Assembly (NCBI GenBank): GCA_013003515.1
Contig: JABDIW010000140.1
Coordinates: 1 to 15,602 of the forward strand
Origin: Acidimicrobiia bacterium
GTDB lineage: Bacteria > Actinomycetota > Acidimicrobiia > Spongiisociales > UBA5794
DNA: 15,602 nt
Direction of reading: 5' to 3'
A program made the translations under genes and the position numbers. Of this stretch, positions 12,771 to 15,602 are shown piece after piece. Below the pieces are notes generated by a model. That model saw only the letters and a program-made list of their open reading frames with translations, had not been told where the DNA came from and searched no databases. How positions within the stretch are numbered: position 1 is the first letter of the stretch; each line of letters begins with the position of its first letter.

Positions 12771-15602
12771 ATGCATGTAAGCGTCACGGCCCTTGGGGCC
12801 TCACCTGACCGCACCCGCAACGCCGCCACCGACATCGTCAACTACCTCGAAGGCGGCAACTCCGCCGTCCGTGCAAAGGCGGGCTCAGCTGCCGCCGAGC
12901 CTCAACTCGGTCAGCAAACCTCACCAGGCTCCTACTACTCCGACTCGCCTGAGCAGGCCGGACGATGGCGAGGCGATGGCACGGCTGACCTCGGCACCAC
13001 AGTCGACGCCGAGGCATTCCGTCGAGCACTGCTTGGCCAACACCCGAACTCCGGCAGGCAACTGGTCACCGCTTCCGGATCTTCCGCCCGAGCCAAGCAC
13101 CTCCCGAGAGGCCTCCCCGACGGCGACCCCAACGAACTCCTGACCCTCAATGTTGCCGCCGAGGCAATCGGCGTGGACACCAGCTACCTGCGCCGTCTGG
13201 CCCGAGAATCCACCTCCCGGTCCTCCACCAACTCACCTCCCGGTCCCGAGAACCCACCTCCCGCAGCACCAGACCAGGCGTATCTGGCCGCCGAGAAGGT
13301 CGGGAACAGATGGATGGTCTCCCGTGCCAAGATCGAGCGGTTCATCGCCGCTCGGAACCAGCCCCAGGTCGTGATGGCCTACGACATCACGTTCTCTGCA
13401 CCCAAATCACTCTCGATCCTGTGGGCGGCCGGAGACGCCCTCACTCGACAACTCTGCGAAGAAGCGTTCGAGGCCGGCGTCGCCCGCGGCGTCGAGTACC
13501 TCGAACGCAACGCCATCTACGTCGGACGCCAGGCCGACCGTCGACCAGCCGGCGACATGATCGCCGCCTCGTATCGCCACTCGACCAACAGGGAGCTCGA
13601 GCCCCAGCTCCACGAGCACGTCGTCATCGCCAACATGGGCCGAACGCCCGACGGCACCGTCCGAGCCCTCGACAGCCGATCCCTGTTCGCCAACGCCACG
13701 ACTGCCGGCTACCTCGCCGAAGCAGAGATGCAGCACCACTGCAACCAGCGCGGCATCGGCTGGACCGAGACGCACCGAGGCATCGCCAACGTGGCCGGCG
13801 TCCCCGACGAGGCCATCCGAGCGATGTCCACCCGCCGGGAACAGGTCCTCTGCCTCACCGCTGAACTCGGCACCGACTCAGCCCTCGCCCGCCAGAAGGC
13901 CGCCCTCGCAACCCGCGCCTCCAAAGAGACCAGCGTCGACCTCGACCAGCTTCGCCACCAGTGGATCGAACGACTCCACAAGCACGGCTTCGGACCAAAA
14001 CAACTCGCCGCCGCCACCAACGCCGAGCCGATCCGGCCGTGGACCGACGCCGACACGCAACGACTCGACCGGCACGTCGCCAGCTCCAGCGGCGTCACCG
14101 AGCAGAAGTCCATCTTCGACCGGCGAGACGTCATCCAAAACATCGTCGATCACGCCGGTGGAAGGCTCACCGCGGACGAGGTCGAACAGCACGCCGACCG
14201 GTGGCTCCACACCGACGCTGCGATCCCCCTGGCCAACCTCGAACAACACAAGATCGACCGCAACGCGACGACCTACACGACACCGACCATGGTGCGCCTC
14301 GAAGCCACGATCGCCAACGGCTACGAGCAAGGCCACGACACGGACAGCGCCGTCATCCCGGAGTCCATCGTCAACACCGCCATCACCAACTGGGAATCCG
14401 CCACCGGTCACAAACTCGGCGACGACCAGGCCGCCATGGTGCGCTCGATCTGCGGATCCGGCGACCGATTCCAAGCCGTCGTCGGCCCCGCCGGATCAGG
14501 CAAGACCGCCGCACTCGAGGTCGCCGCACGATCCTGGGAAGCCGCCGGCTACCACGTCATCGGTGCAGCCGTAAACGGCACCGCAGCCGAAGTCCTGGAA
14601 CGATCGACTGGCATTCCCAGCCGCACCGTCGCCGGGCTCGTCACCCGACTCGACACCGCCGACCACCAGATCCTCCAACCCAACACCATCATGCTCGTCG
14701 ACGAAGCATCCACACTCGGCAACCGCCAGCACGCCCGCCTCGTCCACCACATCACCCAAGCGGGCGCCGCCATGCGAGCCATCGGCGACCCATCCCAACA
14801 CGGAGCCGTCGAAGCCGGAGGGATGTGGGCCCACCTCATCACCAAACACACCAACCGAACACCCACGCTCACCGAGAACCGCCGCCAGAACACAGCCGAC
14901 ATGGCCGACGTGCGCCTCGCCAACAGCGACTACCGAGCCGGACGAATCGCCGAGGCGATCGGTCGCCTCGAAACCAACCAACGCATCGTCACCGCCGAAA
15001 CCAGCGGCGAGCTCCTCGATCACCTCGCTGCCGACTGGTACGTCGACCGGACCACCAACCCCGACGCACAGACTCGCATGATCGCCGAGCACCACCGAGA
15101 ACGCCGAGCCCTCACCGCCCGAGCCCAACAGCTTCTCCGGCATGACGGCACACTCACCGGGCCGGCGGCCCGAATCGGCGACGCCGCCTTCCACGTCGGC
15201 GACGAAGTCATTGCCCGTGCACCTAACCGCCAGCTCCACCCCGCCGACGACCGATCCGCCTACATCCGCAACGGAACCACCGGCACCGTCACCGCCATCC
15301 ACGGAGAACCCGGCACCGAGTCCCTCACGGTCAACTTCAAGAACCGAGGCGAGATCACCATCCCGCACGAGTGGCTCACCGCCGAACTCCGACCGAGCCT
15401 CATCGGAGGATTGGCCCCCGCCTACGCAGTCACCTCCCACGCCGCGCAAGGTGACACCTACCGAACCGGCCGGATCATCGCCACAGACACCGCCAGCACC
15501 GAAGCCGTCTACGTCGGCCTCACCCGAGGCACCCACGACACCCGCATCTACACCGTCCGAAGCGAACCACACACCGTCGACACCGACCCCCGCCTCCCCC
15601 GC
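12771..15602 (+). CDS. MobF-family conjugative relaxase-helicase (TrwC/TraI-like), 3' end outside the window
   Basis: The gene is open for 944 codons and runs off the window. The relaxase domain has Y25 in NYLEGG and Y55-Y56 in a TrwC-like SYYSDS context, then YDITFSAPKS (204-213) and the HUH metal triad H270, H281, H283 (LHEHVVIAN). The spacing of the three histidines is the same as in TrwC. An SF1B helicase follows: Walker A GPAGSGKT (572-579), DEA with D644-E645, GDPSQ, TENRRQ, SHAAQGDT, and VYVGLTR near the end. It would nick oriT, bind the 5' end covalently and unwind the transferred strand. A helix-turn-helix segment (about 120-198) is inserted between the tyrosine and histidine motifs. 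The ATG at 12771 was chosen because it is the only ATG after an in-frame stop at 12690 and precedes the conserved tyrosine by 24 residues; its ribosome site is weak. The gene symbol is left blank because plasmid naming differs. Confidence 0.93.
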   Translation, partial: MHVSVTALGASPDRTRNAATDIVNYLEGGNSAVRAKAGSAAAEPQLGQQTSPGSYYSDSPEQAGRWRGDGTADLGTTVDAEAFRRALLGQHPNSGRQLVTASGSSARAKHLPRGLPDGDPNELLTLNVAAEAIGVDTSYLRRLARESTSRSSTNSPPGPENPPPAAPDQAYLAAEKVGNRWMVSRAKIERFIAARNQPQVVMAYDITFSAPKSLSILWAAGDALTRQLCEEAFEAGVARGVEYLERNAIYVGRQADRRPAGDMIAASYRHSTNRELEPQLHEHVVIANMGRTPDGTVRALDSRSLFANATTAGYLAEAEMQHHCNQRGIGWTETHRGIANVAGVPDEAIRAMSTRREQVLCLTAELGTDSALARQKAALATRASKETSVDLDQLRHQWIERLHKHGFGPKQLAAATNAEPIRPWTDADTQRLDRHVASSSGVTEQKSIFDRRDVIQNIVDHAGGRLTADEVEQHADRWLHTDAAIPLANLEQHKIDRNATTYTTPTMVRLEATIANGYEQGHDTDSAVIPESIVNTAITNWESATGHKLGDDQAAMVRSICGSGDRFQAVVGPAGSGKTAALEVAARSWEAAGYHVIGAAVNGTAAEVLERSTGIPSRTVAGLVTRLDTADHQILQPNTIMLVDEASTLGNRQHARLVHHITQAGAAMRAIGDPSQHGAVEAGGMWAHLITKHTNRTPTLTENRRQNTADMADVRLANSDYRAGRIAEAIGRLETNQRIVTAETSGELLDHLAADWYVDRTTNPDAQTRMIAEHHRERRALTARAQQLLRHDGTLTGPAARIGDAAFHVGDEVIARAPNRQLHPADDRSAYIRNGTTGTVTAIHGEPGTESLTVNFKNRGEITIPHEWLTAELRPSLIGGLAPAYAVTSHAAQGDTYRTGRIIATDTASTEAVYVGLTRGTHDTRIYTVRSEPHTVDTDPRLPR

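Noticed and set aside
12542..12841. Minus-strand frame of 99 codons before the relaxase
   Set aside because: It overlaps the relaxase start and the inverted repeat and has Ala/Arg/Pro shadow composition with no family signal.
13961..15145. Forward frame of 394 codons within the relaxase gene
   Set aside because: It is extremely Arg/Pro/His-rich and out of frame with the relaxase, whose frame carries the motifs and is open throughout.
14496..15572. Minus-strand frame of 358 codons opposite the relaxase
   Set aside because: It is Gly/Val-rich, antisense to helicase motifs, and typical of shadow frames in high-GC DNA.

Overview
This GC-rich window looks like accessory DNA from a high-GC Gram-positive bacterium (Actinomycetota). 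Supporting signs are strong G/C preference at third codon positions, two promoters that appear to drive leaderless genes, and an ArdC/SSB/MobF gene set. The species cannot be named from this sequence alone. I see no rRNA, tRNA, CRISPR array, integrase or complete insertion sequence.

Region 1 (about 137-2709) is a heavy-metal response locus. A MerR-family activator (2296-2709) is divergent from a three-gene operon on the minus strand. The operon encodes a small membrane protein with a Cys-Cys pair in its first helix (MerF-like), a CopZ-type [2Fe-2S]/zinc-binding metallochaperone-like protein, and a MerA/glutathione-reductase-like flavoprotein with a CxxxxC active site. The divergent promoter has a long 20-bp spacer over a perfect inverted repeat, as expected for MerR-type DNA-twisting activation. 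Uptake, chaperoning and reduction of a thiophilic metal is the simplest model, but the metal is not identified.

Region 2 (about 2710-7561) is a likely anti-phage defence operon. It begins with a 437-bp gene-free stretch rich in inverted repeats. A PD-(D/E)XK-like nuclease (3147-3983) and a 1197-residue Ski2-like SF2 helicase (3968-7561) follow, overlapping by 16 nt. The pair resembles Hachiman (HamA/HamB). Assignment to that family is an inference from architecture.

Region 3 (about 7562-15602) is part of a conjugative or mobilizable element. After a 737-bp non-coding stretch come a small conserved-looking protein (8299-8736), an ArdC-like antirestriction protein (9146-10027) translationally coupled to a small helix-turn-helix protein (10024-10245), and an SSB (10790-11134) followed by a very strong hairpin. 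Next are a four-helix membrane protein of unknown function (11252-12256), a small convergent gene (12228-12539), and a MobF relaxase-helicase (12771 to beyond the window end). The relaxase has a helix-turn-helix insertion between its catalytic tyrosine and its histidine triad. The gaps between these genes hold several perfect hairpins, one of which upstream of the relaxase is a candidate oriT.

The window therefore reads as a mobile element module next to two cargo modules, metal resistance and phage defence. Whether all three belong to one element cannot be decided here.
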